From assembly GCA_017979445.1 (NCBI GenBank), contig CM030718.1, positions 18,967,021 to 19,031,020 of the forward strand: a stretch of DNA of 64,000 nt, written 5' to 3'. Positions 21,993 to 34,594 of this stretch are shown here, piece by piece. Numbering within the stretch: position 1 is the stretch's first letter; the number at the start of each line of letters is the position of its first letter. Made by a program: the position numbers and the translations under genes. The notes beneath the pieces are model-generated. The model was not told where the DNA came from and did no database searches. It saw only the letters and a list, made by a program, of their open reading frames with translations. Origin of the DNA: Akebia trifoliata (Eukaryota > Streptophyta > Magnoliopsida > Ranunculales > Lardizabalaceae).

Positions 21993-22742
21993 CCCAAAAG
22001 GTATAAAATAATTTGAAATTCACAGTTTGGGGCACTATCAATTTTAATTATGAAAAATGATAAACATTTTTGTTAAAGTGGGGAAATTTTTTTGTTTTAT
22101 AAAATAGTAAATATTACAATTAAAATAAAATTCTCTTTATAAAATGATGATAAATTTCTGATTTTAACTAAAATGTTTTATTTTCAAAAATGATAACTTG
22201 CAATTCTCGGGTTTAAGTACATTATGCAATGCAAACAAAAAGGCTTAGGTGCTGTTTGTTAAACTGAAAAAAATAAGTGTTGAATAGCATTAAGCGCTGA
22301 AACTTATAAGTGATGAATTTAAGTGCTGAAAAAGTTGTTTGTTTAGATGCTGAATCATATATGTTACACATTGCTAAAACTGGTAAATTGTCTTTATTAC
22401 CCTTAAAATCATATTATACATTATTTGTATATTTCAAATGCCTATTTCTTGTCAAATATAATGAAATATATTATTTCTTATAAAATTAAAATATAAATCA
22501 TTTTTAAATAATAAATAATACTCAAATCTTCAATTTATAAATAATAATTTCTATTTATAAAAGCCCATAAATTTCAAATTAAAAATAATAATGTCATACA
22601 AGTCACCAAAATTTGAAATCAACATTAAAATAACTTAATTTTGGATGAATAATTTTCGATAGAAATAAAGGATGTGTAATTATAAAAGCACCTTATGAAT
22701 TAATAAGGGCAATCTACACCATAGCCAATTTTTTTTTATTAT

Positions 22743-22838
22743 ATGGGGTTAAAGTTTTAGGAATGAGCACATTTTTAGTAAGGATGGTCTAGAGATCATC
22801 CTCACAAAAAATCAGTCAATTTTGAAATTTCTAGCTCG
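22743..22838. mobile_element. Hairpin MITE copy
   Basis: It runs from GGGGTTAAAGTTTTAGGAATG to CAATTTTGAAATTTCTAGC, with GATCATCCTCACAAAAAATC in the right half. It belongs to the ~101-bp family. Confidence 0.65.
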
Positions 22839-22895
22839 TCAAAAATAATTTTTTTTTTAAAAGGACAATTTACGGTTTTTGAACTTGTTTTGATA

Positions 22896-22996
22896 GGGTT
22901 AGAAGTTTCAGGATGTGCTGATTTTTTGTGAGGATGATCTCCTCATTGTAGAGATCATCCTCATCAAAAATCAACTTATTCCAAAACTTTTAACCC
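22896..22996. mobile_element. Hairpin MITE copy, near-perfect 101-bp palindrome
   Basis: The left arm is GGGTTAGAAGTTTCAGGATG and the right arm TTATTCCAAAACTTTTAACCC. The centre is GTGAGGATGATCTCC...GAGATCATCCTCAT. Confidence 0.8.
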
Positions 22997-23168
22997 ATAT
23001 AAGACAAAATAATTTAGCCATGGTGTGGGTTTATTAATTTGTGGGGTGCTTATATTCTAATGAGGAGATCATCCTTACCAAAAATCAACTCATTCCAAAA
23101 CTTTTAACTCATATAAGACAAAATAATTTATCCATGGTGTGGGTTTATTAATTTGTGGGGTGCTTATA
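22950..23168. repeat. Tandem duplication of a MITE right arm plus flank, ~116-bp period
   Basis: GAGATCATCCTCATC at 22950 and GAGATCATCCTTACC at 23066 each lead into the same downstream sequence. This includes ATAAGACAAAATAATTTA and TTATTAATTTGTGGGGTGCT. Confidence 0.8.
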
Positions 23169-24731
23169 TACTTATCCATGGGATATAAGAGATAATATCC
23201 TTTTAAGAATAAGGCATACTTGTCCATGCTCAAAAAATGAAGGGCATACTTGTCCATGTCGAAAAAAGCAAAGTGCTTACCGCTTCAGCACTTTTTTTCA
23301 GCATCAAAATAGTGTTGAATTTTTTTTTACTTATTTTCAATAATAATTAAATGTAAAAAATTAAAAATTAAAAATTAGAAAAAAAATTCCTAAAACCTAA
23401 TCTCTATGATGCAACCTCTTCACGGAAAGAAGAAGAAATTCGATAAGGTGATGGTGTGTACAACTAGCAAAAACATAAGGGTGAAAGGATATATTTTTTT
23501 TTAACAATAGTCACTAAAGTGGGTGAAATGAATCATTGAGGTGTGCAAATAGACCCACTCTACCATCAAACTATCACTGTAGGTCATCAAATAAAAAAAG
23601 ACTGCAGTCCACTTGGAAACCCAATAATGAGAAGGACAATTTGTATGGGAATATGCTCCACATTTTTCAAAGGGAGAGTTAGAAAGAAATCTCAGGACTA
23701 TGGGACATTATATAGTGGCAAAGTCAAGGTTTCTGGATAATTTGGCAAGAGAAAGCTTTTGAAAATATCAACAAAAGTTCATAAAGGAGGAAAAACATTA
23801 GAAAAATTAAAAATAATTGTTTTAAGTATAAAAATGTAAAAATTATAAGAAAAATAAATGTCAAAGATAATTTTTAAGAATTCTTATCAAACAGTTCCTT
23901 TAAATGTGAATATGCACTTAAGACCTATTTTTTAAAGTATTGGACTCTTAAAGACCTTTTTAAATATATTTTAACAAAGTACTAGGATAACCCTTTAGTA
24001 CAATGTTTAAATACATTGAAAACAACATCATGGCTTAAAATCTTGTTTCAATTCAATGTTTCGATTTCTTAAAAAATCGAAACATTGTCAAAACCTACTG
24101 AAACATTCTAAGACATTCACTGTAAATAAAAAAAATATTTTTTTTTTTCACAAATAAATGTCTATAATAACATTTGAAGTGCTAAGATTATAATTTAAAA
24201 TTAAAAATAATCTTTTTCACATTTACACACTTTCAAAACATTTTAAAGTGAATTTATATACCTTAAAATATTTCATATTTACATAATTATTAGTAATATT
24301 ATTTTCCGAGCGAATCTATCTTTTCGTTTTGTCGTAGAGTTGTATTTTTTTTTAATTATTTTTTAAGTTCTCAGGTTTGTATCGGTTTGTTTCGGATACA
24401 AATTGAAACATCGACCGATCGATATAGTTTTACATGTTTCGTCTTGGTAATCTGAAATGAAATATTTGGTACAAACATTATGAAATGATACAAAATTTTA
24501 AACCGTAAACAACATCATCCCCTCATCTTTACCAAAGCTGTGTGCATGACGGCAATTGCGAGCAACATAAGTTGTTTGTTCTTATTCAAACTTATAATGA
24601 AAAAATTGATCATATACCCATTATTTGAAGCATCTCTATTTACTAAAACTGGTGAAAAACTTCATCTACTGCTCCTCTTTTAAGATTAATGAAAATGATT
24701 AAAATTATCAAAATAAGTCATTTCCACCCTC

Positions 24732-24782
24732 TATGATGATGATGATGATGTGATGCCTCTATGATGATGATGATGTGATGGT
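24732..24782. repeat. (ATG)n-type trinucleotide repeat
   Basis: Two runs of GATGAT repeats are separated by TGATGCCTCT. The equivalent site in duplication copy 2 (about 35770) is much shorter. Confidence 0.8.
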
Positions 24783-25508
24783 GATTTGACATTGGTGTGT
24801 TGGTAGCGGAGGTAGTGATGATGATCATAATGATGGTCATTATATAGAACCATCATCATCATCCTCGCCCCATCATCAACACATTCATCTCGCCATCAAT
24901 CTAATGCCCAACAGATCGAAAATCTAAAAAAATATGCATATTTTATATATAAAATAAAAAAATATACATATTTTATATATTAAATGAAAAATAATGCTTA
25001 ACAAAATACCAAATATAAAAAAAATCTGAGATTTCTTTAAAAAAAAAAAATCTTCACTTAAATCACAATTAATCAAGATTTTTTGAAAAATTAAAGAATT
25101 TTTCAAAAACCTCTATTTATTTATTTAGTTTTTTGGAAAAAAAAAAAATTCATGATTTAATTGGCAACTATTAAAATCGGGAATTTTTTCAAAAAATCAT
25201 AGATTTTTGTCGGTATGGGTTGTTGGGAGCTTCAATAAACTCCTTTTCTTAGTAGCTAAGTAATATTATGTTAAGCCAACAAATTATAAAACTTTTTTTT
25301 TTTTTTTTTTAGGAAAGAAGGGTAGACTGTATCCAAGTCTTTTTGAATTTAACGGAAAAAAAAGAAAGCAGACTCCTTTTGTGGGTCATGGGTATTAGTC
25401 TGAATTTTTTTTTCCTCACATGAACTTTAATTAACTATTTGATATCAACGTCATGATTAACAATGTGGAAAACACTTATAAGAAAATGTGAAAAATCAAA
25501 ATCATAAC

Positions 25509-26030
25509 TGTGGAGGATATTTTTTTTATAAAGCATTAGATAATGACATGTGGCACATCAAGGCATGGTCAAATTCACGAATTCCAAGGAAATAAATTGA
25601 GCTTGAGGTAAGTGCAGTACACAATCTAAATCCCTAGAAACCAGGGTTTTGGGAGAAGATGCGATTTGTTAACATCCCAACAAATTAGAAGTCTTTTCAG
25701 GTAAAATGAAGTTCCTAAATCGAAAGACTGAATAAGGACATAATCTCGATTGGATACATTCCAAATCGAGTTCTACCTCTTAATTAAGGTAATGATGAAA
25801 TTGGTAACAAGATCAATGAGATCTTAGGGTTTCAACTCTATAAATAAATGGGCAAAAACATCCCAAGAAATGCTTTTTCCACCCCTACACTTTTATTCTA
25901 CCTCTTTATGTACTTGATCTGACTTGGTTGTCAGAGATGTTGTATTGTAGGCACACCTAGGAGCTCAAGACGTGAAGATCTCAAACCAACATCATAGATC
26001 CCAAGGTAGTGCCAATTTTTTGCATCTACA
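25509..26030 (+). mobile_element. Solo LTR (522 bp), duplication copy 1
   Basis: TGTGGAGGATATT...TTTTTTGCATCTACA is flanked on both sides by ATAAC, a perfect 5-bp target duplication. A TATA box CTATAAATAAA (about 25849) and GACTTGG..GTCAGAG..TGTTGTATTGTAGG resemble gypsy LTRs of the Tat group. The orthologous solo LTR at 36441-36950 has the same target duplication, so the insertion predates the tandem duplication. Confidence 0.9.
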
Positions 26031-26606
26031 ATAACCCTGATATCTCTCTTAGGTTCGTTAAATCCAATCCAACTCAAAAGATTACATCAAAAAATCGATA
26101 AACTACAAAAAGTTTAAAGCGTACCTCTCACCATGGATACTAAGAATAACCTATAGAATATATCGATATAGCAATCTCCCTTGCTTGTGTAATCCTTGAT
26201 CTAGACTCACCTTCTTCTTCTTCTTCTTCCTCTCTCTCTCTCTCCTTAATGGAATGGCTAGGTTACTATTATTGATGGTAAAACCATAATCTCAATGGCC
26301 AAAACCATAATAATTTTGTAAAGAATAATGAGATCCTTGAGAATCGATTCATTAGAGATTATTAAGGGAGTGTCGTTCCCCTTCTATTGATAAGAGCAAG
26401 AGGGCCTAAAGTTTCTCTAATAGAAGGTTTCAAGATTCATCAAGGTTTCTTCTAATTCACTTGAGGATAATTTTCATTTTTTTATAACTTGAATGTGATT
26501 GAGACTCTTTTTATAATTGGCTTTCCTTTTATTGATGGTTATCCAAGTTTCTAAAATGATGAGAAATCGTGGGATTCATTGGGACACATGACTCATAAGT
26601 CTAACA
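26031..26606 (-). mobile_element. Copia 3' LTR portion, duplication copy 1
   Basis: The right end CTAACA at 26606 is followed by TTCTCCTACTTGGCC, which on the minus strand is a polypurine-like tract before a TGTTAG LTR start. The LTR appears interrupted by the solo LTR at 25509-26030 and may reach left to TGTTGGGAGC near 25219. That left limit is a guess. Confidence 0.45.
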
Positions 26607-28376
26607 TTCTCCTACTTGGCCCCTAAATCCATAAGTGTGCAATGTGTAATTTTCAAGATAAATACATTAGACATTATAATATTGTAATTAAGTTAGATCA
26701 TTTATGTGAATCATAACGGTCATATGTCATCAATGTCATACTCCTTTCCATTATTACACCACAAACAGTTTTTCCTAGTGCAATTCCAACATAGGGAATA
26801 ATAATGATCATTCTTAGGTTTTAGGCCTAATCAAAGTAACTCTTGTAATTTGCCTTGTCAGGGCATTCTTGTTAATCATACATCCAAACAAAATATGTAC
26901 ATATTTAATTGAAACGAAGAATAAAGTAGAAATGAAATCCGTATTATTGTGCAATGCTAATGTAAATTAAAATAAATACTCAATCAATGTATCCAAAACA
27001 TCACAATTTCCTCAATAGACTCAACATAATAGCATGTTCCTTATATGTCTTTGATAGTGAACACTTTGTCAATGGGTCAACAATCATAAGAGTAGGGCTC
27101 AAATTCTCAAATTGACACTTTTTTCTAGACTCTTTCTCATACCGTCAAGTACTTAACCTCCATGTGTTTTGAATCACTTGAGTACTTGTCACTCTTAGAG
27201 AAGAAAAGCATTGCAATATTGCTACTTGTCTCAATATATCTTTAGTGGATTGGTAATGGAATCAATAACACCAAGTATTGAGATGAAGTCTGTAACAAAA
27301 AAGCATGGCTTGTGGCTTCAAAATATGCCTCAAACTCGACTTCCAATGTGAATGAAACAAGAATGGATTGCTTCAAGCTTTTCCACAAAATAGCTCCATA
27401 AGCCAATAGAAAGATATATCCTAAATTAGACTTCCCACTATTAGAGCATTTGGCGAAATCCAATTCTGAGTAATGAATAATATGCAAATGGTCTGAGTTC
27501 TTATAAGTGAGCATGTAGTCCTTCATTCCTTTAAGATAACTCATATTTTCTTTGCAACGCTCGAATGATTCATACCTATAATTCTCTAAAATCTTTCCAA
27601 CATCCCTACTGCAAAATTGATATTTGATCCATACAAGTTTGAACATACATCAAGCTTCCTGCGGCTGAAGCATATGAAGTCTTTAATTTCTAAATCATTC
27701 TTTGAACACTACATAATGTAGAATTTATCTACTTTCACGACAGGTGCATCTTCGACTGAACAATCTCTCCAAAACTTTTGATGAAACCTTTTTGATATAG
27801 TCCCCATAGGCCTTGAGATCAATTCCTAAATATCTCAACTCTTATGACATAAATTGTTTCACCAATATCAACCATCTTAAAATTCTTAGTGAGATATTTC
27901 TTAATGTCATGTAATAATCAAATATCACAATTAACAAGCGAAATATCATCTATATATAATACCAACATAATAAAGTTGATCCTATTGACATCAAATATAT
28001 ACACTGGTCAATACTTTTCTTAAATCTAAAGGAAGTGATGGTATTATTAAATGTTATATACCATTGCCTGAAAGCATATTTAAATCCGTATATAGATTTT
28101 CAAGTTTACATTTTTAAATGCTCACTTCATTTCCCCGCAAACTCTCTAGGTTGTTTCATGTATATTTTTTCATTCAAATTCTCATTTAAAAAATTCGTTT
28201 TCACATTCATCTGATATAACTCAAGATCGTAATGAGTTACTAAGGCCATGATGATTCTTAAGGAATCTTTCTTTAAAACGAAAAAAAAAAACTTTTCTTG
28301 TAATCAATGCATTATTTATGAGTGAAACTTTTGACTATTGGTTTGACTTTAAATTGTTCAACATTGCCTTTCAAGT

Positions 28377-30302
28377 TGTAGACACCTCAATGTGAACGGA
28401 CCCCTACTTGAAAGAGCCTAAAAATATTAATTTTCCAAATAAAATTGGCCGAGGGGTCTCAAAAGCCCGAATCACTAAAACATGACATTTTATCAAATTG
28501 AGGGCCCCTAAGACCCTTAAGGGTCTAATGGACCCATCAAAAGGATTTGGTGTACCCCACCTTCCCTACTTTTCACCGATCTACCCTAAGCCCGTTTAGG
28601 GCCCACGAACCCTCAACTCACAAAAAAAACATTTATCACCCCATTCTAGTTAACTTAAACTTAATCTCACACCACCTAAATCCTAAAACACACCCACCCC
28701 CAAAAACCTATCCTAATCCCAAATAACTTACAACTTTCACAAAATCCCAAGCCCAACTCACTAAAACTCACAAATCATTATCCATATCACATTCATACTC
28801 CACAATCCACAACCCATAATCCACAAACCACTATCCACATCAACCAATCACCCTTTGATCATCAAAAGGGACACATGTCATCACCCAATCTCACCTTCCT
28901 CGTCCAACTACCTACCCCCATCACCTTTCTCTAACAATCCAGCTACCCACATCATCTCTACTAAAAAGCATCTCAACCCATACCCGTCCCGAACCTACCA
29001 CATCATCCATTCTTTAAGAAAACATCTAGCCCCAGCTCAACCTATCCCCTTCTCTAACCTACTCCCATCATCACTTACAAATCCATTTCTACAAACTAAA
29101 CCCACACACCTCAGCTCCAATCTAATACTCTTTCTCTTCAATCAACTCATCTTATCATATTACCTCCTCATCCTTTTTGACACATATCGTCATCCCCTTA
29201 ACCCTCCTAAAATCCAATCAACTAATCCCTTACACAATCTATTCTCCTAATCTAAACACCTTACATTTTCAACCAACCTACCACTCAATCAACAAACTAC
29301 TCCCTTACACCCCCATTCTCTTAAATCAAACACTTATCATCTCATCTCATCAAACACTCCACCCAAATAGATTGGGTAGGATCAAAACCATTTAAATAAA
29401 AAATCGTCCATTTACCTTCATTATACAACTACTCTCATCCCAACTCTAAATTTCATATCCCTACCTTCAAAACCCATGTCATTCTCCGCTCTTTCATTCA
29501 TTCATCTCATTATAGCCTTAAAATAAATCTCTCAACACCTATAAATACCCCCTCTCATCTTCCAAAATGGGTATCAACTCTTACAAGAAAAAAAAATCTT
29601 CTACTCTACTTTCATACTCTCACATATATTTAAAAAAAATATTTTCATAAATTACTAAGAACTCAAGAAGATATAGAAGAAGAAGGAAAGAAAGAAAGAA
29701 AAAAAGACTTTAAAGCTTCAAGGTAGGTCAAAAGAACACTTTCCCCCTCCCTCTATCTTTACCCTCTTCATATCCCTCTTCTACTATCCCCTTCCTCTCT
29801 TTAATTTTTATTACTAAAAAACTTCTAAGATGTCATGCTTCCCCTCCCCTATCTCTAGTAGATTGGACCTTAGTTCAGTTGAAAGTATAAGGGTTGTAAT
29901 TACTTTCAAAACAAAATCGATTTAATCCTTCAAATTATTTTGAGACACTCAATATTTAGGTTCTTCTCAACTCATGAGAATGAACTTGTAACCGAAGCCA
30001 ACACTTTTCAAAATGTGTTATTTCCAAGGCTAATGCCCATTCGGATCATTTCTATCGATGAGATGATCCTTATACACCAAAGCCGATAGTAAATACCTAC
30101 TTAAGGTAAAAATTATCAACACATGACATTTTATTTTATTTTGCATTTTTTATCAAAAAATGACCGAGTTGAGTTGAGGTTACCACCACTTGGTGGGGAG
30201 AAAAGGGTGCCTAACACCTTTCATTTTCTTCAATCGAGCCGCTTATCCCGATCTCAAGGTTGATTGGTACCTTATCCATCGAGAGTCACTAAACGCTATA
30301 CA
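28377..30302 (+). mobile_element. Large solo LTR (1926 bp), gypsy Tat/Ogre-like, present only in duplication copy 1
   Basis: It starts TGTAGACACCTCAATGTG and ends AAACGCTATACA, flanked by CAAGT (28372-28376) and CAAGC (30303-30307). The corresponding point in copy 2 (39503-39507) reads CAAGC once, an empty site. A TATA box, CTATAAATACCCC, lies at about 29539. GGTGCCTAACACC lies at about 30207, as in other large LTRs of this window. A C-rich, G-poor stretch at 28600-29400 produces long spurious open frames. Confidence 0.92.
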
Positions 30303-31101
30303 CAAGCCAAACTCAGTCTTATAGACCTAGTTACAATCGACTTTCTTACATTTATAAGAAATTTGATGAGCACTTAGACCCCATTTCAATCCATTGATTT
30401 CATCTTTTCTTTCATGTCATCAATTTATTTAACAAAATCATTGTTTTCCATGGCTTGTGAAAATGTGATCGGATTTTTTTTTTATCCTAAAGTCAAAGTC
30501 AACTTAACGTAGATACACCACATAATCATCTAAAATGACAGGTCTTCTTTTGCTCTAAGATCTCCAAAGAACTGTCATTTGTTTGTGAAAGTTTTACAAT
30601 TTCATCAATGATGTCCTCATGAAGCGGTAAACCATTTTCATTTATTTGTTAACCATTCTACTTAGGTCGTGTGACAACTTGAGGAACAACAATTTCTCGA
30701 AGAGGAAAAGTTAGTGGGATATCCATTCTTGCTTATTTAAGAGTTATCTCTCTTGGTTCTTTGCTTCCACCAATTATTTCATTCTTTAGGAATCTAAAAT
30801 TTTCGATCTCTACAATTCTCGTATTGTGGTTAGGGGAATAAAACTTGTACCCGTTTGAATTTTTTAGATACCAATGAAATACCCAGAAATTATTCTCAAG
30901 TTTCAATTTCTTTTCTTGTAGGTAATAGATTCTAACTTTCGTTGGACAACCACTTAAACTAAGTTTCCTACATGATCATAACTTGAAGAAAATTGTAGGA
31001 ACTACCTTACTAGGAACTGGATTTAAGATATAAATTGCGGTCTTTAAGGCTTCACCTTACAATGATACAGGTATAGTGAAATAACTCAACATACTCCTAA
31101 A

Positions 31102-31694
31102 TAGGGGTGTCAATAGAAACCCATTTACCCAAAATCGAAAATCTTGGTTCTGATTCTCTTTTTATTGGAACAGATTAGAGTCAGGTCTAATATGGAATCG
31201 AACTGAAAGGAACCAGAACCTACCTGGCACCAATTTATTTTTTTCATTTTCGTTTTTTACATTATATATGATTTAAAGTTATTCTATATTTTAAAATTAA
31301 CATATATTATATAAAATTCGTCAATTTTTCATATAAACTAAATATTGGAGCTTAAAATGTGTCATCTCTTCTTAAAGTTTAGTACTTAAATAAGATGAAT
31401 TTTAATTTTTGAAAAAAAAAATCATTTAAATCGTATTTTTGTGGAACAAATTATTAAGTTGATACTTTGTAGATAACATGTTATTTTTTAGACGGAAATT
31501 TTCTTTTATAATGATTTTGGAGAAAAAGATTACTATTTAATTCTTGAAAATGGGAATCAATGGGTACCCATGATTCGTGGCTGTTCTAGTTCCACTTATT
31601 TAAGAATTGGACCGGAACCGACAAGAATTAGAATCAAAAAAATATAGTGGTAATGGTTTTAGTTTTCTTAGGAACCAACCCATTGACACTTGTA
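31102..31694. mobile_element. Non-autonomous hAT element in copia integrase, copy 1
   Basis: TAGGGGTGTCAATAG...CCATTGACACTTGTA has a perfect 8-bp duplication, CTCCTAAA, at 31094-31101 and 31695-31702. The interior is related to the 21230-21992 element (AATGGGTACCCATGATT near the right end). Confidence 0.9.
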
Positions 31695-33421
31695 CTCCTA
31701 AAATGTCCATAAGAGTATGATTACGCCACCATTCTACTGAGATGAACCAAGCACTATGTATTACGAATGAATATCTCATTTTTCTAAGAATTTGAAAAAT
31801 GAGCCAAGATTTTGGCACGATTCGTCGTACACATAAAACTCACTAGATAATGGAATTAAATTTTTGAAAAGGGAAGGCACAATAAGGTATTAGTAAGGTC
31901 AATCTAATGATTGGTCTCTAAAATCAAGCCATGGGTTCCAACCGCTACCACTTCCATCAAGTCTAATTAATGAAACTAAAGTTCTAGAACTGGTAGGAAC
32001 AATTAAGGTATTAGTAAGGTCCATCTGATAACCGGTCTTCAAAATCAAGCAATAGATTCCAACTACCACCACCTCCACTCCGAGACAATTCCTCAAAAAA
32101 ATGGACCTTTTACTTTGTATTAGCTTCCTAGTTGGAAAAAAATCCCTTTATTGAATTTGTAACATGAGTAGTGGCCCCAAAATTTATCCACTAAGTATTG
32201 GAATGAACTTTAACTAGGTTTGATTCATAACATACAAAAGAAAGAAACTCACATTTCTTTTCAAACCAAGTCTTTCACTTTAGATAATCTTTTTTTCCAT
32301 GTCCGATTCTTCCACAAAAGTAGCACTTGACACTGTCGTCATCCGTCACCTGATCAGCATTTTTAGGTACATTGCCTTTCTTTGGTGAACATTTATTCTA
32401 GTTTCTTGATTTTCCTCTTTTCTTTTTTAACTCCCCAAGTCGCTGTAAATGATGAATGACGCCCTTCCTGCCTCAATCTCATTTTCTCCTGAACAGACAT
32501 ATTGGTCAACTCATTCAAACCCTACCTTTCTTTATTAGTGTTATAATGAATCTTGAGAAGACCAACATGAGATGGAAGGGAGTTGAGAACAAACTGAATA
32601 AGGAGTCATCAACATTCATCCCCAATGCCCTTAAGTTTGCAACTTGTAAGTCATGTTGAGGATATACTCCTATACTCCTATACTCCTTGAGACCCATCAT
32701 ACTTCATAGTAGTCAATTCTTCCACCAACGTGTCTGTCAATAGGTGGGAGGGTAGTCTTGATGTTTTTTGCATCCATCATGCTCAGAAACATAAGAGTAT
32801 TCAATCTCTCCAAAGCATGCATAACATTCTCCTACTCCATGGAGTTGTCCACAGTAAGATATACAGTTCTTTCAACCAAAAATAGAGACCCAAAACACAT
32901 TTTGAACCATACTTGCCCGAACCATTTTGTTTTATAAGATAGTAAATAGTACAATTAAAATAAAATTCTCTTTATAAAATAATAATAAATTTCTGATTTT
33001 AACTAAAATATTTTAATTTCAGAAATGATAATTTGCATTTCTCGGGTTTAAATAAATCATGTAATGCAAACAAGAAGGCTTGGTTAGGTATCTCTTGTAT
33101 TTTAAATTCCAACCAAAACGTACCATGTAGACATGGTTTCTACTCTAGGGGAACAAGACACCTTATCTGATCCTAATTTCTTAATAAATAGAGCACTGAA
33201 ATGAAAATTTTAAGAATTTCAGCACATATTTTAATAAATCATCTTTATTTTTATTTTTTTTTTAAGAAAATAAAAAATTAAATCGTAAAGCAACTTTTAT
33301 CTTTTCTTTCTCATTCTCATCCCCTCAATCTACTTTTGCCCTTTGTAATAAGAAAAAAAAATATGCATTCATATTGTTTATTTAAAAAATATTAGAAAAC
33401 CTAAACCCCAATCAAATCAAG

Positions 33422-33424
<3 letters not shown>

Positions 33425-33459
<35 letters not shown>
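33425..33459. repeat. (CT)n microsatellite
   Basis: About 17 CT dinucleotides in the copy-2 private segment. Confidence 0.9.
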
Positions 33460-33462
<3 letters not shown>

Positions 33463-33615
33463 CCCTTATCTCTACCCCCCTTCCCTTTTCCATCACTAGT
33501 TGATACAGATCATGGACTAATATTTGACAAAACAATGAAAGATCATTGCCTTCGCTTACCTACGGTGAAAAACATCCTAACATCAACGATGAGTCTATTT
33601 GCACATGTTGAAATT

Positions 33616-34080
33616 AGGGGTGCACATTGGATTGGGCCAAATTGAGAATCAAACCGAACCAAGGTAGTTTTGATTGATTTGATTCGGTTTTATGGAAAAT
33701 TGGTCCGGTTCTAGATTGAGATTTTGAAAAATCGATTGATTCGATTCAATTATTGGTTCAGCAGTGTTGTACAATCGAACCAATATTCATTTTATTAAAT
33801 AATAAATTAATATATTTATATTATATTTATTTACACATTAAATATAAGAATGTGTTAACAACAAACTCAAGAATTTTTTTTCTTCTTTCCCATCCCAACA
33901 CATTTCTATTCTTCTCTTGGATTTTTTTAGAAGGAAACCCTAATTGTCGGTGTCGTCACCCCTCACCAGTGATCAATCACCGAAAAATGTGCTCTCTCTC
34001 TCTCTTCTCTCCTCAGCTTCATCCCCATGGTAGTCAAACTCAAGCAAGAACGCAAGTTTGACCAGTACCAAGCTTAAAGA
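33616..34080. mobile_element. Truncated hAT-type element of the 49047 subfamily
   Basis: The left end TAGGGGTGCACATTGGATTGG and the following GAACCGAACC/GGTTCGGTT-type strings match the left half of the element at 49047-49934. That includes the AT-rich middle and the CTTTCCCATCCC / CTCTCTCTC region. No right terminus is found. Confidence 0.6.
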
Positions 34081-34594
34081 ATCAAGTTAATAAATCTTAA
34101 ATTAACATGACTATCGTCAATCAATGACACATACGCCAACTTTCGTCCTCTTCTCTTTTGAGGGAACTTCCCTAGTCATTCATGTTATCATCAATCACAA
34201 CCACTGGTGTTCTCAAAATCTGACTTAAGTGGGAACTGATTAAATATGCATTGATCCTAAAATGGTGGCAGCCTTGCGTTAATGGTCAAGTGGTAAGTCC
34301 CTAATCAGTAAGATTGTGCATCTTCTTGATACATATACATTGAGTCTTATTGATGGTCATTCATCCTTGTGAGATTTGGTAAGTACCTACCGTATAGATC
34401 AATGGTCGGAAGAAAATTTTGTTCGGTAGGTACTTACAGAATCTATTTGGTAATATTTGATAAGTACCTATTGAATTCGCTAGAACAAGTTTGTTTGAAT
34501 CCATCAAACAGAACTATAAAAAATCTTTGACTTCTTTCATTTAAAATCATCATTTTGAAATTTTAATAATTATTTTTTCATCTTCATTAATGAG
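34081..34594. other. Copy-2 private intergenic segment, nothing recognised
   Basis: It contains two similar strings, GGTAAGTACCTACCG (34378) and GGTAGGTACTTACAG (34426), forming a short inverted repeat. No gene is seen. Confidence 0.3.

Larger units (their letters stand above)
22092..32935. repeat. Tandem segmental duplication, copy 1
   Basis: The order of sequence is repeated, in the same orientation, in 32936-42760. Copy 1 starts TTTTATAAAATAGTAAATATT, which is matched by TTTTATAAGATAGTAAATAGT at 32936. Copy 1 ends GCCCGAACCATTTTG, which is matched at 42740-42755 just before unique DNA. Private to copy 1 are the 22255-23335 segment, the solo LTR at 28377-30302, a ~560-bp deletion at about 31838 and a ~58-bp deletion at about 32740. 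Confidence 0.85.
26607..32940 (-). pseudogene. Copia retrotransposon internal region, duplication copy 1 (gag-PR-INT-RT-RH, decayed)
   Basis: In minus-strand order: gag from about 32940 (HALERLN, LGMNVDDSLF, HVGLFKIHYNTNKE), a zinc knuckle at about 32333-32288 (CYFCGRIGHGKKD, last Cys lost), and a protease start like GATTHVTNS near 32180. The integrase C-terminal linker follows at 30850-30700 (KEPR near 30760), then reverse transcriptase across 30560-27690, then RNase H at 27646-27242. RNase H contains LHIIHYSELDFAKCSNSGKS, GYIFLLAYGAILWKS and LEVEFEAYFEATSHA. The arrangement and motifs are those of Tnt1-like copia elements. Numerous stops, a ~560-bp integrase deletion, the hAT insertion (31102-31694) and a solo LTR inserted in RT (28377-30302) make it inactive. 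Confidence 0.88.

Noticed and set aside
24732..24782. Short regular repeats that might suggest a CRISPR-like array
   Set aside because: Simple trinucleotide microsatellite in plant nuclear DNA, with no spacers and no cas genes.
28855..29395. Two overlapping long open frames rich in Pro, Ser, Thr and Leu
   Set aside because: They lie in a C-rich, G-poor part of the solo LTR at 28377-30302. Absence of G makes stop codons rare, and no domain is visible.
34262..34340. String like GGTCAAGTGGTAAGTCC suggesting a second tRNA/SINE A box
   Set aside because: No B box at the right distance and no A-rich tail.
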